Assembly: GCF_014610845.1 (NCBI RefSeq)
Contig: NZ_JABTCG010000001.1
Span: 248,001 to 312,000 of the forward strand
From: Maribacter arenosus
GTDB taxonomy: Bacteria; Bacteroidota; Bacteroidia; Flavobacteriales; Flavobacteriaceae
Length of the DNA: 64,000 nucleotides
Direction of reading: 5' to 3'
This document shows positions 42,470 to 52,009 of this stretch, one piece after another. Both the position numbers and the translations under genes were made by a program. The notes below the pieces were generated by a model. It was given only the letters and a program-made list of their open reading frames with translations, was not told the DNA's origin and made no database searches. Each line of letters opens with the position of its first letter. The stretch's first letter is position 1.

Positions 42470-42808
42470 GTGGATATGAAAAGTAAAGAACGTTACAAAT
42501 TAGAAAGGGCTCATCGTAGGGTAGGCCAGATAAGGGGGTTTTATAAGCACATTGGCATCTTTATCGTCATTAATACCGCTTTATTGCTTTTGAAGGATAA
42601 AATGACCATCGCGTTTTTAGGTAATGAGGCAATGAACTATCCCGATGCTATGGACTGGATATATTGGAATGCCTATGTTTGGGGGGGCATCCTTGCTATA
42701 CACGCACTTTTGGTTTTTGGCAAAATCCCTTTTTTCGTTAAGAAATGGGAAGATCGTCAAATAGAGCGAATTTTGAAGGAGGAACAAAAAAGTGAAAAAT
42801 ACGAATAG
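42470..42808 (+). CDS. 2TM-domain protein 5
   Basis: A 112-residue 2TM protein, 7 bases after protein 4. It reads KERYKLERAHRRVGQIRGFY, KHIGIFIVINTALLLL, YVWGGILAIHALLVFGKIPF, WEDRQIERILKEEQKSEKYE. The AIHALLVF segment corresponds to the FHxxKVF motif of the siblings. It is followed 27 bp later by the LytTR regulator. Confidence 0.82.
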   Translation: MDMKSKERYKLERAHRRVGQIRGFYKHIGIFIVINTALLLLKDKMTIAFLGNEAMNYPDAMDWIYWNAYVWGGILAIHALLVFGKIPFFVKKWEDRQIERILKEEQKSEKYE

Positions 42809-42835
42809 GGAATACAACAATATTATAATAAGTAT

Positions 42836-43591
42836 ATGAACGTAATTATCATAGAAGACGAGAAACCTGCCGCACGACGATTGGCCCGTTTATTGTCTGA
42901 ATTGGACGTTGAAGTATCCACGATGCTCCATTCTGTCGAAGAGTCTATCGAATGGTTCCAAAATAACCCGCATCCTGAACTCATTTTTTTGGATATTCAA
43001 TTGTCAGACGGACTCTCTTTTGAGATTTTCGATGTGGTCGATGTGCAAAGTTCTATAATCTTTACCACCGCATATGACGAATATGCACTTCAGGCTTTCA
43101 AATTGAATAGTATTGACTATTTATTGAAACCTATAGATGATGAAGAATTAGAAAATGCGGTAAAGAAGTATAAGATGGTAAAACCATCGACCCAAAAATT
43201 ATCGCTTGATTTTGAGGATATAAAAAAGCTCTTGGTCAATCCTTTGGAGCGGGAATACAAAAAAAGATTTACCACTAAGGTGGGACAGCACTTGAAAATT
43301 TTAAATGCCGATGAGGTCGAATGTTTTTACAGTGAAAATAAAGGAACCTATGCCGCGACATCCGATGGTCGGAATTATTTACTGGACACCACTTTGGAAA
43401 ATTTGGAATCTGAATTGCATCCCGAAAAATTCTTTCGGGTTAGCCGCAAATATTATGTGAACATCTCGCACATTAAGGACATCATTTCTTATACCAATTC
43501 ACGTTTGAAAATCAAGTTGAACCGTTATACGGACCAAGAGATTATCGTAAGTAGGGAACGGGTCAAGGACTTCAAGTTATGGTTAGAATAA
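42836..43591 (+). CDS. LytTR-family response regulator
   Basis: A 251-residue regulator with a receiver (VIIIEDEKPAARRLARLLSE, Asp53 in FLDIQLSDGL, Thr78, Lys98 in YLLKPI) and a C-terminal LytTR DNA-binding domain (FTTKVGQHLKILNADEVECF, FFRVSRKYYVNISHIKDI). It is the last gene of the 2TM operon and the natural partner of the LytS-2TM kinase at 39628. The 32-bp element before both operons is its best candidate site, implying autoregulation. Confidence 0.93.
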   Translation: MNVIIIEDEKPAARRLARLLSELDVEVSTMLHSVEESIEWFQNNPHPELIFLDIQLSDGLSFEIFDVVDVQSSIIFTTAYDEYALQAFKLNSIDYLLKPIDDEELENAVKKYKMVKPSTQKLSLDFEDIKKLLVNPLEREYKKRFTTKVGQHLKILNADEVECFYSENKGTYAATSDGRNYLLDTTLENLESELHPEKFFRVSRKYYVNISHIKDIISYTNSRLKIKLNRYTDQEIIVSRERVKDFKLWLE

Positions 43592-43671
43592 TAGGGTTTA
43601 ATATATTGATATAAAATATATTAACCGCTATAATAGATATTTCTTATAATAGTTAATTTGTAAGAAAAAGG

Positions 43672-44862
43672 CTATTTTTTGTCTACTCTATTTTCATCGA
43701 AAGAAGACGGAAGAAGCGTGGGGATCAACTTGATGAAAATAGGCAATAAAACGGCTCCGCCAGGTAACATAAAAATGGCAAGGGAGGGGATGCTTTTAAA
43801 AATATCCAACAATTGACTTTGAACTTTTTTCTTCTCTTCAGGACTAAGATCTTTGATGGTTGATTTGGATAATAACGCGACCAATTCCTTACTTTCGGAA
43901 AGTTCTTTTTGAAGTCGTTTACTGTTTCTTAAAATAAGTTTATTTACCACCTTTGACATGCTATCATAAAATTTGAAAGCCAAGTTGTGATCTTTCAAGT
44001 GCGGAATTATTTTGGAATTCTTATTGAAAAAGACCGCAATTTCTTCCAAGGTGCTAGCGACTTCATTTTTGGCAAACCCAAGATCCTTTCCAAAATTATA
44101 AATGAATTCTGACTCCATATAATCGATAGAGTGATCCTCCCAAATGGCCAATGCGGCCAGATCCATTAAGTATTGGTTTTCAATTTTGGACAAGTCCTTC
44201 TGTAGTTTATCGCGATAATTGACATCAAAAGTTTGGGTATCACTATCGATAAAGGTCAGTGACGCTTCGAACAGACGGGCCAGTTTATGGTCGTTCTTAT
44301 TCGTTTCCTTGGAATTTAAAGCATGATAGATAACATTCATTGCGGTGTTTTCCAAATTCTCAGCAAACACTGCGATATTGTGGGTACCTTGTAAATACCT
44401 TTTAAAGGTTAACACATCGATGTAAAGTAATGAATTTGTGATAATACTATTAAAGGTCTTGCTGATTACATTATCCTCTAAATAGACCCTAGTATCCAAT
44501 AATTTTTCGAGCTGATCGGAGGTCTTACTACCGACGAACAATTTATTTAAAAATGAGATTTGGTTTAGGCCCAGATCTTGGTAAAACTGGAATACCAGAT
44601 GCAAAAAGGCTTTAAAATCAGTACTTTTTCTTTCAAATCTATAGGTGAAGTACAGCGATGCCAAGAGATTTATCTTCGCTTTTTCATCTTCTGAAAGTTT
44701 ATGCTCAGGAGTTATGAATCTTGGAATTTTTATGTTTAGCCCATATACAAACCCCGTATTCCTTAAGGCCTTGTAAAGGTCGTTAAAATCCTTGTAACTG
44801 TCTTCTTGATCTTTGGTAAGGTATCCAAATTTATCAATCCAACCTGAGGAAGATGGGTTCAT
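43672..44862 (-). CDS. LETM1-related protein
   Basis: A 396-residue mostly helical protein with no signal peptide. The C-terminal part carries LSPEEKKKVQSQLLDIFKSI and PSLAIFMLPGGAVLLPIFIK, a hydrophobic membrane-like hairpin resembling the LETM1 ribosome-binding/membrane region. In Flavobacteriaceae a group of this length is annotated as LETM1-related and linked with biofilm, but function is unproven. The gene is convergent with the LytTR regulator gene and has its own promoter region upstream at 44863. Confidence 0.75.
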   Translation of the reverse strand: MNPSSSGWIDKFGYLTKDQEDSYKDFNDLYKALRNTGFVYGLNIKIPRFITPEHKLSEDEKAKINLLASLYFTYRFERKSTDFKAFLHLVFQFYQDLGLNQISFLNKLFVGSKTSDQLEKLLDTRVYLEDNVISKTFNSIITNSLLYIDVLTFKRYLQGTHNIAVFAENLENTAMNVIYHALNSKETNKNDHKLARLFEASLTFIDSDTQTFDVNYRDKLQKDLSKIENQYLMDLAALAIWEDHSIDYMESEFIYNFGKDLGFAKNEVASTLEEIAVFFNKNSKIIPHLKDHNLAFKFYDSMSKVVNKLILRNSKRLQKELSESKELVALLSKSTIKDLSPEEKKKVQSQLLDIFKSIPSLAIFMLPGGAVLLPIFIKLIPTLLPSSFDENRVDKK

Positions 44863-44986
44863 TTTTGGGTTTATTAGGGGTCAAAGTAAAGCAAAACAAG
44901 TAACCTTACGAAAGACAAGAGACATTTTTTTAAGCACAGGCCATTAACCTGACTTTACAGGGGCAATACTCGAGGATGGTACCAAT

Positions 44987-45014
44987 AAAGAGGGCGCGCC
45001 CAAACACCCTCTTT
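44987..45014 (-). terminator. Rho-independent terminator after sodC
   Basis: An 8-bp stem (AAAGAGGG / CCCTCTTT) around a 12-base GC-rich loop, just downstream of the SodC stop at 45032 on the minus strand. Confidence 0.6.
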
Positions 45015-45031
45015 CTTTTATCTTAACTAAT

Positions 45032-45610
45032 TTATTGAATTATACCTGTACAACTAATGCGGGCTCCCGCGTCACCACTAGGCTGAGAGACAAAATCATC
45101 TACCCCTTGGTGAACGATTACAGCCTTGCCCACAATATTCATGTTTTCATCATCACATCCAATACACCATTGGTCTGTAGAAAAATTCAATGTGGCGTTA
45201 CCTTCTTCATCAGCGACCAAGTTTCCGATATCCCCTTTATGGTAGCCTTCGGCAGCCCCCCATTCTCCGTGTGGCTCGTGTGTAGGATTCCAATGGCCAC
45301 CTGTAGATTTACCGTCGTCGGAAGTGCAATCGGCCTTTTCATGCAAATGAATAGCATGTTCACCAGGTGTTAGTCCAGAAAAAGTAGCGGTCATTGTTAC
45401 TTTACCATTTTCCTGTGTAAAGGTTACATCGCCTTTAACATTACTATCGCTCTTAGGTTCCATGGAAAACGAAATGACCTCTACGTCTTCGGTTTCCATA
45501 ATTTCCTCGGTTGCCTCCTCTGTTACTTCCTTAGTTTCTTTTTTGGCTTCTTTACAACTGTATCCTGCCACTAGAACTAGGGCCAAAGCCACTAATTTTA
45601 TTCTTTTCAT
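45032..45610 (-). CDS. sodC: Cu/Zn superoxide dismutase lipoprotein
   Basis: A 192-residue lipoprotein when started at the ATG at 45608-45610 (lipobox VAGYSCKEA); the frame extends further upstream without signal character. After a Glu/Lys/Thr-rich spacer (KKETKEVTEEATEEIMETED) comes the SodC domain: GEHAIHLHEKADCTSDDG, GGHWNPTHEPHGEWGAAEGY, HKGDIGNLVADEEGNA, VHQGVDDF and GDAGARISCTGI. The His ligands for Cu and Zn, the Cys pair and the electrostatic-loop region are present. It removes extracytoplasmic superoxide. Confidence 0.93.
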   Translation of the reverse strand: MKRIKLVALALVLVAGYSCKEAKKETKEVTEEATEEIMETEDVEVISFSMEPKSDSNVKGDVTFTQENGKVTMTATFSGLTPGEHAIHLHEKADCTSDDGKSTGGHWNPTHEPHGEWGAAEGYHKGDIGNLVADEEGNATLNFSTDQWCIGCDDENMNIVGKAVIVHQGVDDFVSQPSGDAGARISCTGIIQ

Positions 45611-45730
45611 TTGTCTTTGTTTTTTTAAATTTAGATTTAAAGTTAAATAATATTTTACGTTAGGCAATATTCCGGCCAATTGTATGAAATTATTCATAGA
45701 CCGAGTATGGTCGTTATTTTCGGTCTGCTT

Positions 45731-46948
45731 TTAAGGAAGAAGCTCGCTAATTATTTGGGCTTCACCACTAAGGGTCTTATGAACAGGGCATTTATCCGCA
45801 ATTTGGAGCAATCGTTTCAGTTGCTTATCATCAAAATTCCCGGTAATCTTGATCTGCCTTTCAAAAGTATCGACTTTCGACGTTGATGATTCACAATCCT
45901 CGCAATCCAAAGCATGGATTTTACGATGTGACGTATGTACCTCAACATTTTCGATGTGCCAATTTTTACGCTTTGAGTACATTTGAAGCGTCATCGCCGT
46001 ACAAGCCGAAAGACTAGCCGAAATCAAATCATAGGGGGAAGAGCCAAAGTCATTTCCACCGAAATTGAGAGGCTCATCTGCAATGATGGTATGGTTGCCT
46101 ACCTTCATTTGGGTAGTAAAACCATCATCGAAATCTAAACTTGCCACTACGTGATGTTTTGTATTGGGTAATTGCACCGCATCATCGAACTTCAAGTATC
46201 TTCTTGCCCAACCTGAAATGACCTCACCCACGTAGATGGAGTCTTTTTTGTTCATCAACAAATGATCAGCCCCATCCAATGAAATGAAACTCTTGGGATG
46301 ATGTGCTGCTTTATATATCTCTTCGGCATTTTTTATTCCCACGATCCTGTCAAGTGGTGAATGCATAATAAGCAGGGGTTTACGCAAATTTTTAACGGTG
46401 GTCAAAAGTGATTTTTGTTCCAAATCATCCAAAAACTGTTTTTTAATGGTAAAATCCCTCCCGCCGATATTCACACGGGCTTTTCCGTTTTGTTCAATTT
46501 CTTCAATGCTACTGCGTAAAAGATGCTTAACATGTTCAGGGTCTGATGGAGCCGCTATGGTGGTTATCGCCTGTATGGAATCGATTTTGGCAGCGGCAAA
46601 AATAGCCGCGGCACCACCCAAGGAATGTCCGATCAATAGGGTAGGAGCCTGGTAGTTCGAAGTTAAATAGTCCGATGCAGCAATCAGGTCCTCTACGTTA
46701 CCGGAAAAGTTGGCATCACTGAACTCCCCTTCACTTTCCCCCAATCCGGTAAAATCAAAGCGCAACACTCCAAATCCGTTGGCAGAAAGCGTTCTGCCTA
46801 TATTCTTGATTGCGGTTAGGTTTTTATTGCAAGTGAAGCAATGTGCGAATATGGCGTAACTATGTGGATGTTGATTCGCGGGAAGCTCTAATGTGCCGAC
46901 CAAGGTCTGCCCTTTTTTGTTTTTGAAAATTACTTTTTGAAGGTTCAT
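45731..46948 (-). CDS. Alpha/beta hydrolase fused to OsmC domain
   Basis: A 405-residue two-domain protein started at the ATG at 46946-46948; a further upstream start would be TTG. Residues about 1-250 are an alpha/beta hydrolase (FAHCFTCNKNLTAI oxyanion region, nucleophile Ser in IGHSLGGAAA, Asp in HSPLDRIVG, His in DGADHLL). Residues about 265-405 are OsmC-like (FGSSPYDLISASLSACTAMT and IADKCPVHKTLSGEA with the peroxidatic and resolving Cys). The pair is known as a natural fusion in bacteria. It may remove organic hydroperoxides after ester cleavage. Confidence 0.92.
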   Translation of the reverse strand: MNLQKVIFKNKKGQTLVGTLELPANQHPHSYAIFAHCFTCNKNLTAIKNIGRTLSANGFGVLRFDFTGLGESEGEFSDANFSGNVEDLIAASDYLTSNYQAPTLLIGHSLGGAAAIFAAAKIDSIQAITTIAAPSDPEHVKHLLRSSIEEIEQNGKARVNIGGRDFTIKKQFLDDLEQKSLLTTVKNLRKPLLIMHSPLDRIVGIKNAEEIYKAAHHPKSFISLDGADHLLMNKKDSIYVGEVISGWARRYLKFDDAVQLPNTKHHVVASLDFDDGFTTQMKVGNHTIIADEPLNFGGNDFGSSPYDLISASLSACTAMTLQMYSKRKNWHIENVEVHTSHRKIHALDCEDCESSTSKVDTFERQIKITGNFDDKQLKRLLQIADKCPVHKTLSGEAQIISELLP

Positions 46949-47013
46949 TCTATTCAAGTGTTAAAGATGTTCAAGATAGGTCGAAAAACAACTCTAAACC
47001 TTAATTCGAACTT

Positions 47014-47682
47014 CTATCCGGTTTTTTGTTTTTTTCTTAAATCGGTATCGAACGAAATGCCTATGCGCAGCAAATCATAGTTGGTCGAGGAAAAATGGTT
47101 TTTTAAATACCCCAGTTCCAATTTAAATCTTGGGCCAAAGGAATACCCAATCCCCATCTGCAGCCTATTCTGGTTGAATATGGATTCTTGCAGATTTATA
47201 AAAATCTCATCAAAGACCATTACGTAGAACTTGTCGATAAGTGGATGGGATAGTTGCAAGCGATATCTCATTCTATTCGAAAAATCAGTGCTCCCCATCT
47301 TGTTTATCCACCTATGTTCTATTCGGTAACGATGCGAGATACTTAGGTTCCTGAATTTGTTTTTTAGGGTTATTTCCTCGTAAACCCTGTTTTCCGAAAA
47401 GCTGATATTGGATTTTGTTTTGGAGTATTGGTGAATATAGCCGGCGGTTACCGATAATCCTGGGTCGATTCGATAGTTAAGGCCTGTTCGCACAAATTGG
47501 TTATCCAAGTCTTTGAATACCTCATAATCGTGTAACCTGAATTCAGTGATTATATCAAAGTCATCGGAGATTTTGTTGGTGCCGTAAAGCATAATCCATG
47601 ATCCCCACTCATTTTCGATGGGAACTTGGGAGTTTAATGGGATTACAAAGAGTAGTGAAATGATTAGAATTACCCTCATCAT
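47014..47682 (-). CDS. DUF2490 outer-membrane protein
   Basis: A 222-residue protein with signal peptide (LLFVIPLNSQ). The mature part is a series of amphipathic strands ending in an aromatic-bearing strand: NEWGSWIMLYGTNKISDDFD, LSVTAGYIHQYSK, ISHRYRIEHRWI, MRYRLQLSHPL, LELGYLKNHFSSTNYDLLRI, GISFDTDLRKK. It fits DUF2490, a family of small outer-membrane beta-barrels with unknown cargo. Confidence 0.8.
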   Translation of the reverse strand: MMRVILIISLLFVIPLNSQVPIENEWGSWIMLYGTNKISDDFDIITEFRLHDYEVFKDLDNQFVRTGLNYRIDPGLSVTAGYIHQYSKTKSNISFSENRVYEEITLKNKFRNLSISHRYRIEHRWINKMGSTDFSNRMRYRLQLSHPLIDKFYVMVFDEIFINLQESIFNQNRLQMGIGYSFGPRFKLELGYLKNHFSSTNYDLLRIGISFDTDLRKKQKTG

Positions 47683-47889
47683 TTAGTTTGGTTTAGTATT
47701 GTTGGTATTTCCCGTGTCGACTATCAAATAAACTGATGAATTCGGAATAAGCCAGGACAAATGTACTTTCGTATACTATGGTAAAACCTGATATATGTCA
47801 AGTTTAATAATAGTATTTACTTATTAGCTCTTTTATTATTATAAACTATAACCAGAACCATTCAACGAGCGATTAGAGGATAATAAAAA

Positions 47890-47923
47890 AACCTTCCTTT
47901 GATCGATTGATCAAAGGAAGGTT
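47890..47923 (-). terminator. Strong rho-independent terminator
   Basis: A perfect 15-bp stem (AACCTTCCTTTGATC / GATCAAAGGAAGGTT) with a 4-base loop. On the minus strand it is followed by TTTTTATTA. It closes the propeller gene at 47946. Confidence 0.85.
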
Positions 47924-47945
47924 GGTTTTTTATTGGATATCTTTT

Positions 47946-50900
47946 TTAGTTTAAATTAAATTTTTTTGTTTCCTTAAATGGTGAAACCTCCTGTTTTTCA
48001 ATGTCTTCCCTATAGGCTTTCCATTTTTCGTCAAAGAATGCATTGGTTTTTTGCAATGCACTTTTCAAATCCTCTTCCGCAAACTGGATCAATCGTTTTT
48101 CCGTGGCCGTTATTCCTGTTTTACGGGTACGGGTATAAAAGCTGGCATTGCCTATACGTTGCATGACAGTGACTTCGGGATTCCTGGTGATACCTTGCCT
48201 TTTATCTTCCTTGCCGAGATAAAGGGCGATTACCGAATCTAGCTGTTTAACAATTTCTTTGGAGGCCTTTATTTGCGCCTCATATTTGTCCTCATCCAAT
48301 GCTTTAAGCTCCTTTTGGTATTTAGTGGCAACATCCTTGCTTTCGACCAATTGTTTCACGGCATCAGCGGCGGTTTGGGTGAAAGCCTCCAGTTTTTTTG
48401 ATGTTTCATAAACTTCATTGATTGAAGCCATGGACACTTCCAACCTCGGATCCGATTTAACTTCGACCATTGTTTCATCTGTCATTTCACCAAAAAACAT
48501 TTTTATCTTGTAGGTTCCAGGTTTTACATCAATACCACCCCGTTCATTCTTGTTTTTTGATATCTTTCTTGAAGGTCTGTCCGGCCCTTTTTCATCCATA
48601 CCCCAATACATACGATGGAAACCGGCCTTTTCCGGTGTTTTTACCTTTATGGTCCTAATCAATCTGTCACCGTCATAGAACTGGAACATAACGGAATCTT
48701 TTTTCTGTACTCCTGATAATTCTCCTTTTTTAGTAGGAACCATGGTAGAATCGTTCTCCATTTCCGGTTCCTTTTCGTCCGCATCTTTGTCCTCTTTTTT
48801 CTCTGGCGATTTTTTCTTGCCCTCTTTTAAAAAATAAGTGATCATAGCGCCAGACTTTCTATTTTCTGCATTAAAAAGGGCGTCTGCCCCAAATCGACTT
48901 CCTGTAGGCTGTTGATATGCCGCCTGGTAAGCGGTAGGTGGGGTAAAGACTTTTATATCTTTATCCAGAACGGACATATCGTTAGCAACTGCACGTAACG
49001 GACGAATATCATCCAAGACCCAAGCGGCACGTCCAAAAGTACCTATAACTAAATCATTTTCCCTAGGATGAATGACCAGATCCTTGGTAGGGACCGTCGG
49101 AAATCCTTCCGTCCATTTTTGCCATTTCACCCCTGCATTAAAAGAAATATATAGTCCGTCATCGGTACCCAAAAACATTAGATTCGGATTTTCTATATCC
49201 TCAACAATCGAGAGGGTGTAACTCTCCACATCGGTGCCATCAACGATCCGCTCCCAGGTTTTGCCATAATTTTTAGTTCTATAGGCATAGGGGGTATAGT
49301 TGAATCTTCTATAGTCATTTGCGATTAAAAGGGCTTCTCCTTTATTTTTATTCGATGGTTTAATTTGAGGCACCCAACTGCCTCTAGGTAAGCCTTTTAT
49401 GTTCTGGGTTACCTCGATCCAATTGGCACCCCCATTTTGGGTATAATGCACTCGACCGTCATCAGTACCCACCCAAAGCATATCTTTTTCCACGGGGGAT
49501 GGTTCAATGACCAGGATGGTGCAATGGTTCTCTGCACCTGTCGCATCCATCGTAAGCCCACCGCTTTCCGCTTGTTTTTGTTTTTCCGGATCATTAGTGG
49601 TTAAATCAGCCGAAATCACTTTCCATGTAAGGCCTTTGTCCGTGCTTTTATGTACAAATTGACTGCCAAAATATACCGTGCTATTGTCAAATGGATCTTG
49701 GCCAATGGCAGCATTCCAATTAAAACGGAGTTTAGTTTCGGCATCAGGCGGGGTAGGTCTAACAATATAATTATTACCGGTGATATGGTCGTAACGTTGC
49801 ACGAAGCCCTGTTGACTCATAGTATATCCGTATCTGGAGTCGTCAAGGTCGGGAACTACATCAAAGCCATCACCAAAACTGATTTCTTGCCAATAACTAT
49901 TGCGTATGCCTTGGTCTTTCCACACATAGGCAGGACCACGCCATGATCCATTATCCTGCATGCCCCCGTAAACATTATAGGGAAACTCATTATCCGTATT
50001 GATATGGTAGAATTGGGCAACGGGCAAATTGCCAATGAATCGCCATGTTTGCCCTCCATCCTTGGTAATGTTCAATCCGCCATCATTGCCATTTAACATA
50101 AACTGGCCATTATTAGGGTGGATCCACCACGCATGGTGATCGGGATGTACCCCGTTGTTTACCCCATAGGCCGGCATTAGCTGGGAAAAACTCTTACCTC
50201 CATCCTGTGAAACATTAACATAGGTAAAAACAGAGTAGACCCGATTTTCATTTAGGGGATCGACATAGATTTCTGAATAATAAAAAGGGCGATTTCCTAT
50301 ATCTTCCTTGTCATTGACCTTCTTCCATTTAAAACCCCCATCTTCCGATTTGTAAAGTGCATTCTTTTTAGCTTCCACCAAGGCATAGACGATATTGGGC
50401 TTGCTCGGCGCTATAGCAACACCTATCCGTCCCAGTTCCCCTTTGGGAAGACCATCCTCCTCGGTTAATTTTTTCCAATTTTTCCCACCATCATGGGTCA
50501 TATAGATTCCACTACCTTCACCTCCTGAGTTAAAGAACCAAGGATCTCTTTTATGCTCCCACATGGCCGCAATCAATTTATTGGGATTCGTAGGATCCAT
50601 GATCAAATCGGCAACTCCTGTTTTGTTGTTCACGAAGAGTATCTTTTCCCAGGTCTCACCACCATTTGTGGTCTTATAGACCCCTCTTTCAGGATGCTCG
50701 CCCCAAGGCGAACCGATGGCCCCTACATAGACCGTATTGGGATCCATAGGGTCTATTTTAATGCGATGGATGTGGCGTGTTTTTTCCAAGCCCATGGACT
50801 TCCAAGATTTACCCCCATCCAAGGATTTGTAGATTCCATATCCGCCGTTAAGGCTGTTTCTTGGGTTGCCTTCACCCGTACCGACCCAGATTACCGAGGG

Positions 50901-51191
50901 ATTGGATTGTTGAATGGCTACCGCACCGATCGAGGCCGTTACTTCCTTATCAAAAATCGGGTCCCATTTAATTCCGCCAGAGGTAGATTTCCATAGTCCG
51001 CCCGAAGCTGTACCCACATACATGATATCGGGTGCGTTATGCACCACATCGATTGCGGTAACACGACCGCTCATACCCCCGGGACCTATATTTCTGGGTT
51101 TAAGGTCTTGAATTAGATCCATTTTAAAATCTTGGGCAAAAAACGAAAATGATGCAAATAGCATCACTAGGGGAAGTAATTTTTTAATCAT
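47946..51191 (-). CDS. Secreted sortilin/VPS10-like beta-propeller protein
   Basis: A 1081-residue exported protein (LLPLVMLFASFSFFAQ signal). About ten Asp-box-type motifs mark propeller blades: YKSLDGGKSWKS, YKTTNGGETWEK, YMTHDGGKNWKK, YKSEDGGFKWKK, NVSQDGGKSF, NITKDGGQTWRF, HKSTDKGLTWKV, HYTQNGGANWIE. A charged Lys/Glu-rich linker (KKKSPEKKEDKDADEKE) leads to a C-terminal domain near 840-1081 with helices at the end. Often labelled glycosyl hydrolase or VPS10-like; no catalytic residues are evident. Surface binding or peptidase-associated role is a guess. Confidence 0.85.
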   Translation of the reverse strand: MIKKLLPLVMLFASFSFFAQDFKMDLIQDLKPRNIGPGGMSGRVTAIDVVHNAPDIMYVGTASGGLWKSTSGGIKWDPIFDKEVTASIGAVAIQQSNPSVIWVGTGEGNPRNSLNGGYGIYKSLDGGKSWKSMGLEKTRHIHRIKIDPMDPNTVYVGAIGSPWGEHPERGVYKTTNGGETWEKILFVNNKTGVADLIMDPTNPNKLIAAMWEHKRDPWFFNSGGEGSGIYMTHDGGKNWKKLTEEDGLPKGELGRIGVAIAPSKPNIVYALVEAKKNALYKSEDGGFKWKKVNDKEDIGNRPFYYSEIYVDPLNENRVYSVFTYVNVSQDGGKSFSQLMPAYGVNNGVHPDHHAWWIHPNNGQFMLNGNDGGLNITKDGGQTWRFIGNLPVAQFYHINTDNEFPYNVYGGMQDNGSWRGPAYVWKDQGIRNSYWQEISFGDGFDVVPDLDDSRYGYTMSQQGFVQRYDHITGNNYIVRPTPPDAETKLRFNWNAAIGQDPFDNSTVYFGSQFVHKSTDKGLTWKVISADLTTNDPEKQKQAESGGLTMDATGAENHCTILVIEPSPVEKDMLWVGTDDGRVHYTQNGGANWIEVTQNIKGLPRGSWVPQIKPSNKNKGEALLIANDYRRFNYTPYAYRTKNYGKTWERIVDGTDVESYTLSIVEDIENPNLMFLGTDDGLYISFNAGVKWQKWTEGFPTVPTKDLVIHPRENDLVIGTFGRAAWVLDDIRPLRAVANDMSVLDKDIKVFTPPTAYQAAYQQPTGSRFGADALFNAENRKSGAMITYFLKEGKKKSPEKKEDKDADEKEPEMENDSTMVPTKKGELSGVQKKDSVMFQFYDGDRLIRTIKVKTPEKAGFHRMYWGMDEKGPDRPSRKISKNKNERGGIDVKPGTYKIKMFFGEMTDETMVEVKSDPRLEVSMASINEVYETSKKLEAFTQTAADAVKQLVESKDVATKYQKELKALDEDKYEAQIKASKEIVKQLDSVIALYLGKEDKRQGITRNPEVTVMQRIGNASFYTRTRKTGITATEKRLIQFAEEDLKSALQKTNAFFDEKWKAYREDIEKQEVSPFKETKKFNLN

Positions 51192-51348
51192 TTGAAGTTT
51201 AGGTTAATTAGTCGCCTAAATATACAAAAACTAAGGGTAGATTATTTTAAAGGAGTGTTAATGGGGATAAAAGCAATACTTGTTTTTTTGATTTGTAACA
51301 ATCCAGATGAAAACATGACCAATAGTCAATCAATTAAAAATAACCATC

Positions 51349-51885
51349 ATGAAACTATCACTTAGACTTCGTAGACTACTGACTACAATAGTTACCTTAT
51401 TGATCTGGAGTCAATTAGCTTGGGATTACTTTCATGGTGGCGTACCCACCCATTATCTTTTACACGATGACCGTTTTCCGGGAATACCCAATTGGTGGGG
51501 TGCTGCAATACTTCCATTTTTTACTTGGTTCTTGTTGTATCGTATACATAAAAGAATAGATGGGCGTGGAATGTTGGTTGCTTCTGAAAATCTTCGAAAT
51601 ATTGTACTTCGATTTCTTTCAGGTGTTTTGGTTGCTGTAGCTATAGCGGTTTGCTTCATGAACGGTATTGAGGTGACGGATTATATTATGGGTTCGTTGT
51701 TTGTTTTGGCATTCTTTTTTCCGCTATACAAATCCGAATATTTATTGGGGTGGGTTCTAGGAGCTGCCTTTACTTTTGGAGCTATCTTACCCATGGGATT
51801 TGGCAGCCTTCTTGCCCTTATCTTTTTCGTATTTTATCAATTGGGAAAAGCAGTGGGTGGTTTTATTCGCCCTAAGACGACATAG
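51349..51885 (+). CDS. Membrane protein of unknown function
   Basis: A 178-residue protein with about five hydrophobic helices (LTTIVTLLIWSQLAWDYF, GAAILPFFTWFLLYRI, RFLSGVLVAVAIAVCFM, GSLFVLAFFFPLYK, LGWVLGAAFTFGAILPM) and a cytoplasmic or periplasmic HKRIDGRGML loop. I do not recognise a family. It stands alone between the propeller gene and the amidohydrolase gene. Confidence 0.7.
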   Translation: MKLSLRLRRLLTTIVTLLIWSQLAWDYFHGGVPTHYLLHDDRFPGIPNWWGAAILPFFTWFLLYRIHKRIDGRGMLVASENLRNIVLRFLSGVLVAVAIAVCFMNGIEVTDYIMGSLFVLAFFFPLYKSEYLLGWVLGAAFTFGAILPMGFGSLLALIFFVFYQLGKAVGGFIRPKTT

Positions 51886-52009
51886 AAGTCGCTATTGCTT
51901 GTTAAATATCCCCTAGAGGGAAAAATATTCGTCACAAAAGCGGGCATAGCGGTCCTCCCAGAAGGGTTATAAGGGTATGGATTAATATGGGGTATTCCAT
52001 TTTATTATA

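Noticed and set aside
45611-45697. Longer N terminus for SodC
   Set aside because: It would bury the lipoprotein signal; the ATG at 45610 gives a normal lipobox.
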